Below are positions 1-7,161 of a DNA stretch of 44,675 nucleotides, one piece after another. The notes below the pieces were generated by a model that was not told the DNA's origin, searched no databases, and saw only the letters and a program-made list of their open reading frames with translations. Position numbers and translations under genes: made by a program. The DNA comes from a virus. Each line of letters opens with the position of its first letter. Position 1 is the stretch's first letter. The stretch covers positions 1-44,675 of IMG/VR virus record IMGVR_UViG_3300037193_001356. One strand, 5' to 3'.

Positions 1-2
1 CA

Positions 3-209
3 CAAGTGATCAATAATTGCCTCGGAAAGAATTTTTTTGAAATGACTGCGGAATACCGGGTGGAAGAGGCCAAGCGACTGCTGAGAGAACAACGAAATGT
101 AAAAGTAGAGGAGATCGCTGAACAAGTCGGCTACAATTCAAAATCGTCATTTAACACTGCCTTTAAAAAAATCACAGGCAAAACGCCCTCCGAATTCCGA
201 GCGGTTTAA
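3..209 (+). CDS. AraC-family regulator, C-terminal HTH fragment (foreign segment)
   Basis: The reading frame is open at the left edge, so only about 68 C-terminal residues are present. They form the second helix-turn-helix of an AraC/XylS DNA-binding domain: EYRVEEAKRLL, then IAEQVGYNSKSSFNTAFKK, ending in the family signature TGKTPSEFRAV. The FNTAFKKITGKTPSEF wording is typical of Bacteroidota regulators (family knowledge). Base composition is clearly lower in GC than everything after about position 703. Its stop overlaps the stop of the convergent hydrolase fragment. It would act as a cytoplasmic transcription factor in its own organism and has no evident role in the phage. Confidence 0.85.
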   Translation, partial: QVINNCLGKNFFEMTAEYRVEEAKRLLREQRNVKVEEIAEQVGYNSKSSFNTAFKKITGKTPSEFRAV

Positions 210-702
210 TGATCGGTATGTTCTTCAGGAATTACTTCATTGAGTTTTTTCCACAGCTCGTTATCAAACGAGGAAGGGCCGAAGATGCTTTCTCCGGTGT
301 CTTCACCCTGGCGTACGATGACAAGGTCCATGCTTGGAACTACATATATTTTCTTGTCGCCCCTGCCCATCGCTGAAACCATGTCTTTTGGAGCCGCAGG
401 TATAAGCGCGCCCTGATGAACAACGCCATCTCCTGGAGCTACATATGACGGCTGGCCATTGATCCACCACAAATATCCGTACGAGCGATTCAGGCTGCTG
501 GAAGGCGATAGCATGGCATGAAAGAACGTGCTGTCTTTCATGATTTGTTCATTCTTCCATTGGCCTTTGGCGAGGATCAGTAATCCAAAGCGTGCCATAT
601 CTCTAGTATTGAGCGAAAGCATGTAGTTATCCCACTTCCAGTTTTGAAGCCCGATCTTCTGAGCGAGTCGCGTTTTTGTGAACTCGTCATAGCTCACACC
701 AG
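206..702 (-). CDS. Serine hydrolase (beta-lactamase/esterase family), N-terminally truncated, foreign segment
   Basis: About 165 C-terminal residues of a class C beta-lactamase-like serine hydrolase. Visible family features are the RDMARFGLLIL helix, SYGYLWWINGQ, and the C-terminal GDKKIYVVPSMDLVIVRQGE strand pair. The N-terminal half with the catalytic SxxK serine is missing because the sequence switches to phage capsid DNA at about 703; the open frame continues upstream only as an out-of-frame reading of the capsid gene. Sequence style and lower GC match the neighbouring AraC fragment, so both come from one Bacteroidota-like genome (inference). The substrate cannot be told. Confidence 0.8.
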
Positions 703-708
703 CGCCGA
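698..708. other. Chimeric junction between low-GC foreign DNA and phage capsid gene
   Basis: Up to about 702 the sequence encodes a coherent serine hydrolase; from 703 rightwards it matches the 44474-44675 copy of the phage capsid gene. The switch is abrupt, has no flanking repeats or mobile-element signature, and breaks both genes. The likely cause is a joining artefact in cloning or assembly rather than a natural insertion. Confidence 0.8.
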
Positions 709-904
709 GAACACCGGGATCTGGATCGGCGCAATCGGCGGGGTGTCGTCCGAGACCTCGGTGAGTTCGGCGTCCCACGACGCCGTGCTGCCGGCCGTGC
801 TCACGCCGTTCCACCGGTTCGCGCCGCCGGTCAGGGAGACCACCCGGGACAGCGTCCGGACCACGTCCTTCGCCCCGGCGTTGGTGAGGATCAGCGTGGG
901 GTCG
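703..904. repeat. Left copy of 202-bp terminal overlap (capsid gene)
   Basis: This stretch is nearly identical to 44474-44675. Comparing the two by eye gives six single-base differences, and the encoded peptide (VVRTLSRVVSLTGG to IPVFSA) is the same in both. The overlap shows that the phage genome is circular or circularly permuted in this record. The differences point to two closely related templates. Confidence 0.9.
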
Positions 905-1512
905 AGGTGGGTCGGCACGAGGTAGCCACCGGCGGTGTTGGTGCCCACCGCGATCGCCGCGCGCTCCACGTCGCTGAGGAAGACGTCCCGACCGACCATC
1001 AGCTTCTCGAACGCGCCGATGTAGTCCGGCGTCATCCGGGACAGCAGGTTCCGCGACCAGCTGATGTCCTTGCGGTGCCGCTTGATGTAGGTCTCGAAGG
1101 ACCCGTTGTAGCCGTCCGGCATCTCAAACTCGTCGAGCGCCTTCAGGTTGGAGTCGGCCAGAGCTCGGATGATCTCGGGCTCGTCCATGTGGCCGGTCGA
1201 GCCGCGCAGGATCTCGAACGGGTCCACGGAGGTCTTGACCTCCGGACCGCGCGACCGCTGGATCGGCGTGGGCCCCGAGACCGGCTCCACAGCGGTCGAG
1301 TACGCGGCGGCCGAACGCACGGCCTCCACCCGGTCTTCGTACTCCTGCGCCTCGGCGAACTCCAGCTGGAGCGCCTCGAAGAGCTCCAGGGCCGCTTCCG
1401 AGCGGGCGATGTCGTCCTCGCTGGGCTCGTCCAGGCCGTCAACCTCGGTGACGATGCCGCGCTGGATCTCCAGCTCAGCCGCGATGTCCGTTGTCTTGCG
1501 CCGCTTTGCCAC
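703..1512 (-). CDS. Major capsid protein, N-terminal part (HK97 fold)
   Basis: About 270 residues. The start is taken as GTG at 1512 (MAKRRKTTDIAAELE), which has a GGGAGTGG-type ribosome site just upstream and overlaps the protease gene by 38 bases. Residues ~1-100 are charged and helical, like the delta (scaffolding) domain that HK97-type prohead proteases remove; the HK97 capsid core then begins (GYNGSFETYIKRH, later GGYLVPTHLDPTLI). The frame runs unbroken to 703, where it is cut by foreign DNA; it continues in frame at 44473-43835 at the other end of the window, giving a full protein of about 482 aa. Confidence 0.92.
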
Positions 1513-2242
1513 GTACCACTCCCATGTCCAGAGCCCTGGCGCGCAGTAGTAGCTGTCGCGCCTTGATCCGGCTGGAGTGCCCCATGGGCGAGTCCCCGGC
1601 GGCGACGGGTCCCGAGGCGGGAGTGTCGCTGTCATCCCCAGGCGAGGCAGTCGGCGTGCCCGGGGGTACTGCTTTGCTGATCATAGACCGAATGAGCTCC
1701 GCGAGGTCCTCCTGGCTGCGAATCGCCACCAGTCCAGCCCCCTCGTAGGCCGGGGAGTGGGTCGGTCCGTACTCCTTCAGGCCAAGTTCCGTGCGCTGCA
1801 CGTACGGGATCCCCTCGCGCTTGCCCTTCTGGCGGGACTGGTACACCGGGCCCCGGAAGCTCTGGCCGGTGATCTGCCCGCCCTCCCACGCGGCCAGGAC
1901 GGCATCGGCTACCTCGCCGTCGTTGTACCGCGACACCGTCAGCAGGCCCTTGCCATCCGGGCGGATCTCCTCCGGCGTGGCGAACGGCACCGCCAGCAGG
2001 CCGTTGGGCTTGCCGGACAGGTCGTAGCCGTGGTTGTAGAACACGCCGACCTTGCCGATCCCGTGGGCAAGGGTGCGGTTGAACGACGAGCGGTGCAGGT
2101 CTTCCCAGTAGTGGCCGTGGGCGTCCCGGATCTCGGCCGGCTGGTCGAACACGGCCGCGTACGCGGTGACGGTCCGGCCCTGGCGAGACCGCTTGACGTC
2201 GAAGTCGGCCACCTCGAAGGTGCGCGTGATGATGTCAGGCAT
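1475..2242 (-). CDS. Prohead protease (HK97 gp4 / S78 family)
   Basis: A 255-aa serine protease expected to cut the capsid delta domain during head maturation. Residues ~1-150 carry the family core: TAYAAVFDQP, the histidine motif FYNHG (His71), and GQSFRG with the probable nucleophile Ser128. The C-terminal ~90 residues are Pro/Gly/Asp rich and then basic, likely a dispensable or self-cleaved tail. ATG at 2242 overlaps the end of the preceding head gene, and the 3' end overlaps the capsid gene, so portal, this protease and capsid are translationally coupled. Confidence 0.9.
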   Translation of the reverse strand: MPDIITRTFEVADFDVKRSRQGRTVTAYAAVFDQPAEIRDAHGHYWEDLHRSSFNRTLAHGIGKVGVFYNHGYDLSGKPNGLLAVPFATPEEIRPDGKGLLTVSRYNDGEVADAVLAAWEGGQITGQSFRGPVYQSRQKGKREGIPYVQRTELGLKEYGPTHSPAYEGAGLVAIRSQEDLAELIRSMISKAVPPGTPTASPGDDSDTPASGPVAAGDSPMGHSSRIKARQLLLRARALDMGVVRGKAAQDNGHRG

Positions 2243-2897
2243 TGCTGACCTCCGATCGGTGCACAGTCGCTATCGGCTTGGCCCTGGTCGGCTTCCGGGT
2301 GTATTCCGGCGCGGCCTTCTTCGCGGGGGCGTTGGCCGCCTTCCGAGCCGCCGCCGCTCGCGCTCGAAGGTCGCTGGCGCCGTTCTTGCGCGCCCCGGCG
2401 CTGGCCACCTTCTTGCGCGCGGCGGCCACCCGGTCGGCGATGCTGGCCTTCTTGGGCGCCTTCTTCAGGTCCTTGGCGCTCTTCGCGCCGGTCAGCTGAC
2501 GCAGCAGAGCCGTCGTGACCACACCGTCGGCCTTGAGGCCCAGCCTGCGCTGGGCCTTTTTGATGGCAGCCGTGGTGCGCGGGCCCAGCTTGCCGTCCAC
2601 CGCCAGAGTCTTGCCGGACCCGTCGGTCAGGCCCAGCTTGTTCAGGGCGTTCTGAAGAGCCTTGACGCGCTTGTCTCCGCCCTTCTTGCCGTATCCGGCG
2701 CCGCGCTTGCCGTCGAAGGACAGGTTGCCGCCGCCGCCCTTGCGCCGGCCGGCGGCCTTCTGCGCGGGGGCCTTGCTCGCGCCACCGGCGGCCACGAACT
2801 GGCCACCCACCGCCCCGGTACCGCGCGGGTGCAGGGCCTCGGTGAAGGCGCGCCGAACATCCAGCTCAGGTCCATGCTCACCCTTGAAGATCATCAT
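2235..2897 (-). CDS. Head-region protein with peptidoglycan-binding (PG_binding_1-like) domain
   Basis: A 220-aa basic protein. It opens with HPRGTGAVGGQF, a phrase of the type seen in capsid-maturation proteins encoded next to phage portals. Residues ~75-136 (DKRVKALQNALNKLGL, VDGKLGPRTTAAIKKAQRRLGL, DGVVTTALL) look like a peptidoglycan-binding repeat. The last 80 residues are Ala/Lys/Arg rich and probably disordered or DNA-binding. ATG at 2897 overlaps the portal stop (ATGA). Position between portal and protease implies a virion or morphogenesis role, perhaps packaged with DNA; that function is inferred. A wall-binding domain in this position is unusual. Confidence 0.75.
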   Translation of the reverse strand: MMIFKGEHGPELDVRRAFTEALHPRGTGAVGGQFVAAGGASKAPAQKAAGRRKGGGGNLSFDGKRGAGYGKKGGDKRVKALQNALNKLGLTDGSGKTLAVDGKLGPRTTAAIKKAQRRLGLKADGVVTTALLRQLTGAKSAKDLKKAPKKASIADRVAAARKKVASAGARKNGASDLRARAAAARKAANAPAKKAAPEYTRKPTRAKPIATVHRSEVSNA

Positions 2898-4480
2898 GCC
2901 GGGGCCACCTCTTCCTCCTCGGCGAGCGCCGGATCCTCCTCGGCCAGGAGGGGATCCTCCTGAATCGCAACCTCAAGCTGGGTCAGGTCACCGGCCTCGA
3001 TCGCCACGACCACGCTCTCCGGGTCGTAGATTCCCGAGGCGGACAGGGTGGCCACGTTGCCAGCCTTGACGCTGGTGGCGTCCAGGGCTTCCTTGGCCTC
3101 ATCCGGGCCCTCATCTCCGGCGCCCGGGGGCTGGAGCTGCACCGACATGAGGCCGGAGTGCTCCAGAAGGTTGAAGTCCTCGGCCAGGACGGCGGCCTTC
3201 GCGCTGTCCGGCGTCCAGCCGGCGGCGATGGCCGCGTTGATGGTGGCCATCGTGGTGGACTGCACCTCGGCGAGATCCTTCATGTCCTCGCGCAGGAAGG
3301 CCACGTCGGCCACGTCATGCCAGAGCTGAGAATTGCTCGGAACGTCCAGGAGGGGCTCCACGGCTCCCGTAAAGCTCTTCCACTGCGGTCGACCCCAGCT
3401 GTCCCCGAATGCTCGCCGCGCCTGGGCGTAGTTGGAGTATGTGGCCGCGCTCAACCCCTCGGACAGGCCCACGATGATCGGTGGCACCCTGCCGGCGGCA
3501 CACAGTCGCGTCTCACCGGCACCCTGGGTGTTGCGGAAGTCCAGTTGCTGCATGTTCGCACCGACCACAGTGACGTCGGCACCACCGCCGGTGTACAGCG
3601 TCTTGTACGCGTTATCCACGCCGACACTGAGCTCGTTCATGACCCGAGCAAATTCCCTGAACTGGTCCGGAGTGACGCTCTCCTTCAGCGAAACAGCCAA
3701 ATTCGGCGTCGCCGCGTTCTCGAAGAACATCAGCTTGTGCGCGGTAGCCGCACCGTCAGCCTGCATTTCCTTGATAACCGGACTAATCCACGACATTCCC
3801 CGGAATTGAGCGTCCGGGTCGGGAATGGGAGACCAGTAGGTGGCGAATCCGTCCCTGTTCATGCCATCGGGCGCGTTGATCGGGTACAGCCGGGACGGAC
3901 CACCGGAGCGCACACCACCGGCGGTGTATTTGATCCCCACCACGTCCGACTCGATCGCCTCATCCGGCGGTGCGGTCAGGATGAACTCGCACCAGTCCGG
4001 GCGTAGGCGCCGCATCCGGTCGCCGTCGCGGGCCACGAAGAACGTGCCGGCGGCCGTGACATCCTGTTCCGCACGCATGAGCAGAGACTGGGTGGTGCCA
4101 CCGGGCCAGGGGCGCTCCAGGGGGCGTAGGGCATCGGTGCCGAACAGGTCGTTGCCGCCGCCGGACTGGCCGTACCGGCGCCACTTGAAGGTGATGTCGG
4201 TGAACAGCATCGCCCTGGCCAGGGAGATGGCGAACACCGGTCCGTTCGTCTTGTACGCGCCCTGCACGTACCCGATGAACGAATCGAGAACCGGTTCAGC
4301 CTTCTGGCCGGCGTAGGTGGTGGTGTAGCCGGGCTGATACACCTGTCCCTGGAATTTGAGGTACGCGTCAACGAACCCCTGCCATTCCTGGTTGTACATC
4401 CGCTCGATTGTATGCGTGGGAATGGCACTCCGGCCGATCAGTTCTCGGCCGAAGCGTGCGATTTCCTGGCCAATCTTCAC
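2894..4480 (-). CDS. Portal protein
   Basis: A 528-aa protein that forms the dodecameric DNA gate at one head vertex. Length, position directly after the large terminase, and central motifs (FRGMSWISPVIKEM, AHKLMFFENAATPNLAVSL, VGLSEGLSAATYSNYAQARRAFGD) fit the HK97/SPP1-type portal of actinophages. The acidic C-terminus (LAEEDPALAEEEEVAPA) is typical. I place the start at GTG 4480, whose bases overlap the terminase stop (GTGA), rather than at a longer in-frame ATG at 4504; the GTGA pattern recurs through this genome. Confidence 0.88.
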   Translation of the reverse strand: MKIGQEIARFGRELIGRSAIPTHTIERMYNQEWQGFVDAYLKFQGQVYQPGYTTTYAGQKAEPVLDSFIGYVQGAYKTNGPVFAISLARAMLFTDITFKWRRYGQSGGGNDLFGTDALRPLERPWPGGTTQSLLMRAEQDVTAAGTFFVARDGDRMRRLRPDWCEFILTAPPDEAIESDVVGIKYTAGGVRSGGPSRLYPINAPDGMNRDGFATYWSPIPDPDAQFRGMSWISPVIKEMQADGAATAHKLMFFENAATPNLAVSLKESVTPDQFREFARVMNELSVGVDNAYKTLYTGGGADVTVVGANMQQLDFRNTQGAGETRLCAAGRVPPIIVGLSEGLSAATYSNYAQARRAFGDSWGRPQWKSFTGAVEPLLDVPSNSQLWHDVADVAFLREDMKDLAEVQSTTMATINAAIAAGWTPDSAKAAVLAEDFNLLEHSGLMSVQLQPPGAGDEGPDEAKEALDATSVKAGNVATLSASGIYDPESVVVAIEAGDLTQLEVAIQEDPLLAEEDPALAEEEEVAPA

Positions 4481-6099
4481 GCGTACATCACCAGCGGCTC
4501 CCATTCCACCTCATGACCCTTGGTGGCCAGACCCCACAGGGCTTTAGTGACGGCGTCGATCGGTGTGATGTCGGTGCCGGCGTTCTTGACGTCCCACGCC
4601 GTGCCACCATCACCGATGTCGCGCTTGTCCGCTCCCCTCAGGGCCAAAGCGATTTCCTCCTGCCCGAGGTGGACCACCGTGCGATCCTCTGGTTTTTCGC
4701 TGGTGGCCGCATCATAGATCATGCCGAACGCCTGAGCCACGTCCCTCGCGGACATGGGGGTTACCTCCACGCCCAGCGCCTCCACATCGGCGATGATGGA
4801 GCCGGCCGGGGATCCGGGGTCGATCACCACCGCGCACGGATTCCGAGACGCCTTCAGCTTGGCCAGCAGGGCGGGGACGCTGGCCGACCCTGCCCCGGAA
4901 ACGACCAGTTCGATGTGCGCTTTCCCGTCGAAGCGCCGCTGGGCCACACCGATGGAGAACCGGACCGGGCCTTTGCCCCGGGAGGAGATGGCCACAGCGA
5001 ACGCCGGCCGACCGATCAGCTGAGTGGGCGGTTTCATGGACACCAGAGAGGTGATCGGCATGGTCGGGGCCGGGAAATCTTTGTCCTGCCACTTCTCAGA
5101 GCCTGAATGCTTGTCAATCAGCGCTTCCCACTGCTTCTTGCTGATCACCGCGTAGCCGTCGGTGAGGTTCGGGGGCCAGGCGCCGCCGCGCTCGCGCGCG
5201 AAACCGACCGGATCCATGGTCGTGCGCTCCCGGGCGATGGCCTCGGGGCCGATCCGGTGCGGATAGGCGGGGTTGGTGGCCGCGTACATCTCCTGGCTGT
5301 CCAGGATGCAGCCCGTTTCGGACGCCCGGTGGCTGCATACCTCGCTCTGGCAGGGGCCGATCTTGTCCAGGCTGGCCTTCATGCCCCAGTCGACCATCAT
5401 GATGCCGGGCAGGCCGTCCTCGGCCGCCGCGCGCGCCCGGAACAGGGCCTCTCCGGTGGCGCTGTCCAGGGGCGGGGAGCTGCCGAGCCACAGTTGGGGG
5501 TTCGGGCGGGCGCTCATGGTGGGCAGAACCGCGTCCACCTGCGCCGCGACTAGGGCATAAGCCTCATTCCAGATGACCTTATCGAAAGAGAACCCTCGGC
5601 CGGCACCCTTGGACCGGGCCAGGAAGCGCATCCGCTGCGCGATGAGTTGACTACCCGCCTGACCGCCGAACCCCGTAATCACGGTGGCACCGGGCAGAAG
5701 CTCAATGCCCTCTTCGCCGTTCGTGTTGACGACCTTCTTGACCTTGCGGCGAAGGTCGTCGGTGTTGGTGATCAGGCTGACCAGCCGGCGGAACGCTTCC
5801 ATCGCCGTCTTGTACTCATGCGCGCTGTGACCGATCAGCCGCTCGCCGGTCAGGAACAGCCAGCCCAGGCCGAGGGCCTCGAAGATGGCGTCCTTACCGT
5901 TCTGCCGGCTGACCACCACCGTGTTCTGGAAACTGGCCCACTTTCCGTCCTCGTGCTCGCCCAGGCCGATGTCCAGCACCCAGGACTGCCAGGGATCCAG
6001 GATCAGCCCGGCGCTCGCGGCGAGCTCCGTGAACTCCGGGCCGGAGGTGAACGGAGCTGGCGGATAGTGGCACAGGTGCGGCATGGGAAAGCTGGACAT
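4477..6099 (-). CDS. Terminase large subunit
   Basis: A 540-aa packaging motor ATPase and nuclease. The adenine/Walker A region is VVVSRQNGKD (residues ~61-70) and the Walker B strand is FDKVIWNEA (~172-180). The second half contains VIDPGSPAGSI and a DxxxAWDVKNAG stretch that would belong to the RNase H-like nuclease. In Walker B the usual Asp-Glu pair reads Asn-Glu, a deviation worth noting. ATG at 6099 lies 4 bases after the 13-bp hairpin at 6104-6136, whose 3' arm holds the only Shine-Dalgarno-like run, so translation may be controlled by folding. Confidence 0.92.
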   Translation of the reverse strand: MSSFPMPHLCHYPPAPFTSGPEFTELAASAGLILDPWQSWVLDIGLGEHEDGKWASFQNTVVVSRQNGKDAIFEALGLGWLFLTGERLIGHSAHEYKTAMEAFRRLVSLITNTDDLRRKVKKVVNTNGEEGIELLPGATVITGFGGQAGSQLIAQRMRFLARSKGAGRGFSFDKVIWNEAYALVAAQVDAVLPTMSARPNPQLWLGSSPPLDSATGEALFRARAAAEDGLPGIMMVDWGMKASLDKIGPCQSEVCSHRASETGCILDSQEMYAATNPAYPHRIGPEAIARERTTMDPVGFARERGGAWPPNLTDGYAVISKKQWEALIDKHSGSEKWQDKDFPAPTMPITSLVSMKPPTQLIGRPAFAVAISSRGKGPVRFSIGVAQRRFDGKAHIELVVSGAGSASVPALLAKLKASRNPCAVVIDPGSPAGSIIADVEALGVEVTPMSARDVAQAFGMIYDAATSEKPEDRTVVHLGQEEIALALRGADKRDIGDGGTAWDVKNAGTDITPIDAVTKALWGLATKGHEVEWEPLVMYA

Positions 6100-6103
6100 G
6101 GAT

Positions 6104-6136
6104 CACCCCCGGTCACAGCGTACGTGACCGGGGGTG
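6104..6136 (-). terminator. 13-bp hairpin between methyltransferase and large terminase
   Basis: Perfect 13-bp stem (6104-6116 with 6124-6136) and a 7-base loop. On the transcribed strand the distal arm is GTGACCGGGGGTG, followed by only four bases before the terminase ATG. There is no U-run after it, so it may be a weak terminator for the methyltransferase unit, a translational gate over the terminase ribosome site, or both. Confidence 0.7.
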
Positions 6137-6153
6137 GGAAGTGGATCAGACGA
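6124..6153. repeat. Direct repeat, copy 1, flanking methyltransferase cassette
   Basis: 30 bases matching 6759-6788 with one mismatch. Each copy consists of the terminator arm plus the final GTC-TGA (Val-stop) of the gene that ends there, so the methyltransferase and the inhibitor share the same 3' end. Confidence 0.85.
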
Positions 6154-6712
6154 GACGTGGGTAGGACTGAATGGCCCGGGAGACGGCGCCGGATCCCGCA
6201 AAGAGATCAGTAACATGATCCGTATCAGGTTCAAAGCTGAGCGCGTCTAGCACCCAATGCGTCCAGCCTTCCGGCTTTTCCCCCATGAATCCCCGGGGGG
6301 CCGTGGCCGTGAAAACGTCCGGAGTGCTGCCCCTGCCGGTTCTGTTGCTCCGTCGCCCGGGGGCCGGGTAGACGATTACGGGCTCCCACAGGTTCCGGAT
6401 CCGATGAGATCCAGGTATCGCGTTCGGCTTGACCCACACCATCAGCCGTGCTCCAACCGGAAGTTCTCCGTACGCGGCGATGCCGTCAGGGGCGGTGGCG
6501 ATGGCCCATCCGTCATAGGTGTCCATCAGCTCAATCAGAAGTCGTCGATGTCTGGCCGGATCATCCCATTCTGCTGCGCCTTCATGTCTGTCTGCCGGCC
6601 GATCCTTGACGGAGCGTTGTCCGGTGCCATACCACCTAGAGGCCCTGTTCTTCCTGCCCCCGCTCCCGATGAACGGTGGATATGGAGGATCTGCGATGGC
6701 AAGCTTTGTCAT
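6146..6712 (-). CDS. DNA methyltransferase (adenine-N6/cytosine-N4 type, beta-class order)
   Basis: 188 aa. The catalytic motif IV DPPY is at residues 8-11 and the AdoMet-binding motif DLFAGSGAVS at 169-178, in the order of beta-class amino-methyltransferases. GEKPEGW (144-150) precedes the cofactor motif. No target-recognition domain or restriction partner is nearby, so it is probably an orphan enzyme that modifies phage DNA against host restriction (inference). ATG at 6712 is fixed by a TATAGT box exactly six bases upstream, predicting a leaderless mRNA; the frame extends upstream without support. It sits in a small cassette with its own promoter and terminator between near-identical 30-base repeats. 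Confidence 0.88.
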   Translation of the reverse strand: MTKLAIADPPYPPFIGSGGRKNRASRWYGTGQRSVKDRPADRHEGAAEWDDPARHRRLLIELMDTYDGWAIATAPDGIAAYGELPVGARLMVWVKPNAIPGSHRIRNLWEPVIVYPAPGRRSNRTGRGSTPDVFTATAPRGFMGEKPEGWTHWVLDALSFEPDTDHVTDLFAGSGAVSRAIQSYPRLV

Positions 6713-6727
6713 ACCACTACTATAGCA
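6713..6727 (-). promoter_or_regulatory. Leaderless promoter of methyltransferase
   Basis: Reading on the minus strand: TGC-TATAGT, six bases, then ATG at 6712. The -10 box is at 6724-6719. The spacing puts the expected transcription start on the A of ATG. Confidence 0.75.
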
Positions 6728-6745
6728 GACGTAGGCAGAGAAGAA

Positions 6746-6771
6746 AACCCCCGGTCGAGTGACCGGGGGTT
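6746..6771 (-). terminator. Rho-independent terminator after peptidase inhibitor gene
   Basis: An 11-bp stem (6746-6756 with 6761-6771) with loop ACTC on the transcribed strand, followed by a TTCTTCTC pyrimidine run. It lies 10 bases after the inhibitor stop and about 20 before the methyltransferase promoter. Confidence 0.85.
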
Positions 6772-6788
6772 GGAAGTGGATCAGACGA
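6759..6788. repeat. Direct repeat, copy 2, flanking methyltransferase cassette
   Basis: Matches 6124-6153 with 29 of 30 bases. It covers the last codons of the inhibitor gene and one arm of its terminator. The unit between corresponding points of the two repeats is 635 bp and contains exactly the methyltransferase, its promoter and terminator. Confidence 0.85.
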
Positions 6789-7161
6789 ACTTGTACGACG
6801 TGTACGTCCGGTCGCCCTGCGCCGTACTCAGCTGCCCGTCGTAGGTGCCCGCGTAGAACAAGTACGAAGTACCGGAGCAGCCGGCGTCCTTGTAGAACCG
6901 GATGTTCCGGGCCGGACTGGCGGAGTTGTTGGCCACGGAGCGGGCGCGGTTGTTGATGTAACTCGGCAGGCTCCGGCACCCGGTCCAGTCGTCGCTGATC
7001 GGGTACGCGGCACCGGTGTACCCGAGGCCCTCCCAGATACTGACGAAGTGGCGCGGGGCGTTGCTGGGCATGGCGGCCTGTGCCGGCGACGCCACGAACA
7101 GCAGGCTCACCAGGGCCACCAGCGAGGCGACGAACGCGGACAGGGCGCGTTGGATGGTCAT
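6781..7161 (-). CDS. Secreted peptidase inhibitor, I36-like
   Basis: 126 aa. Residues 1-29 are a classic signal peptide (hydrophobic core AFVASLVALVSLLFVA, cleavage expected after AQA). The mature ~97 residues resemble the small beta-rich peptidase inhibitor family I36 of actinomycetes (Streptomyces metalloproteinase inhibitor type): SIWEGLGYTG, W-x-GCRSLPSYINNRARSVANN, IRFYKDAGCSG. Two cysteines (62, 95) are visible. It would be exported from the infected cell or lysogen, an unusual phage cargo. ATG at 7161 overlaps the stop of the Cys-rich gene (ATGA), so both are translated from one leaderless message ending at the 6746-6771 terminator. Function as inhibitor is by resemblance. Confidence 0.7.
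   Translation of the reverse strand: MTIQRALSAFVASLVALVSLLFVASPAQAAMPSNAPRHFVSIWEGLGYTGAAYPISDDWTGCRSLPSYINNRARSVANNSASPARNIRFYKDAGCSGTSYLFYAGTYDGQLSTAQGDRTYTSYKFV

Noticed and set aside
694-1635. A 313-codon frame starting upstream of the capsid GTG (beginning MTATLPPRDPSPPG)
   Set aside because: The upstream 40 codons overlap the protease gene, are Pro/Arg rich and lack a ribosome site; the capsid start at GTG 1512 is well supported.
703-6213. Long plus-strand frames opposite capsid, protease, portal and terminase genes
   Set aside because: They mirror the codon structure of real minus-strand genes (high GC shadows), contain no domains and would be fully antisense.
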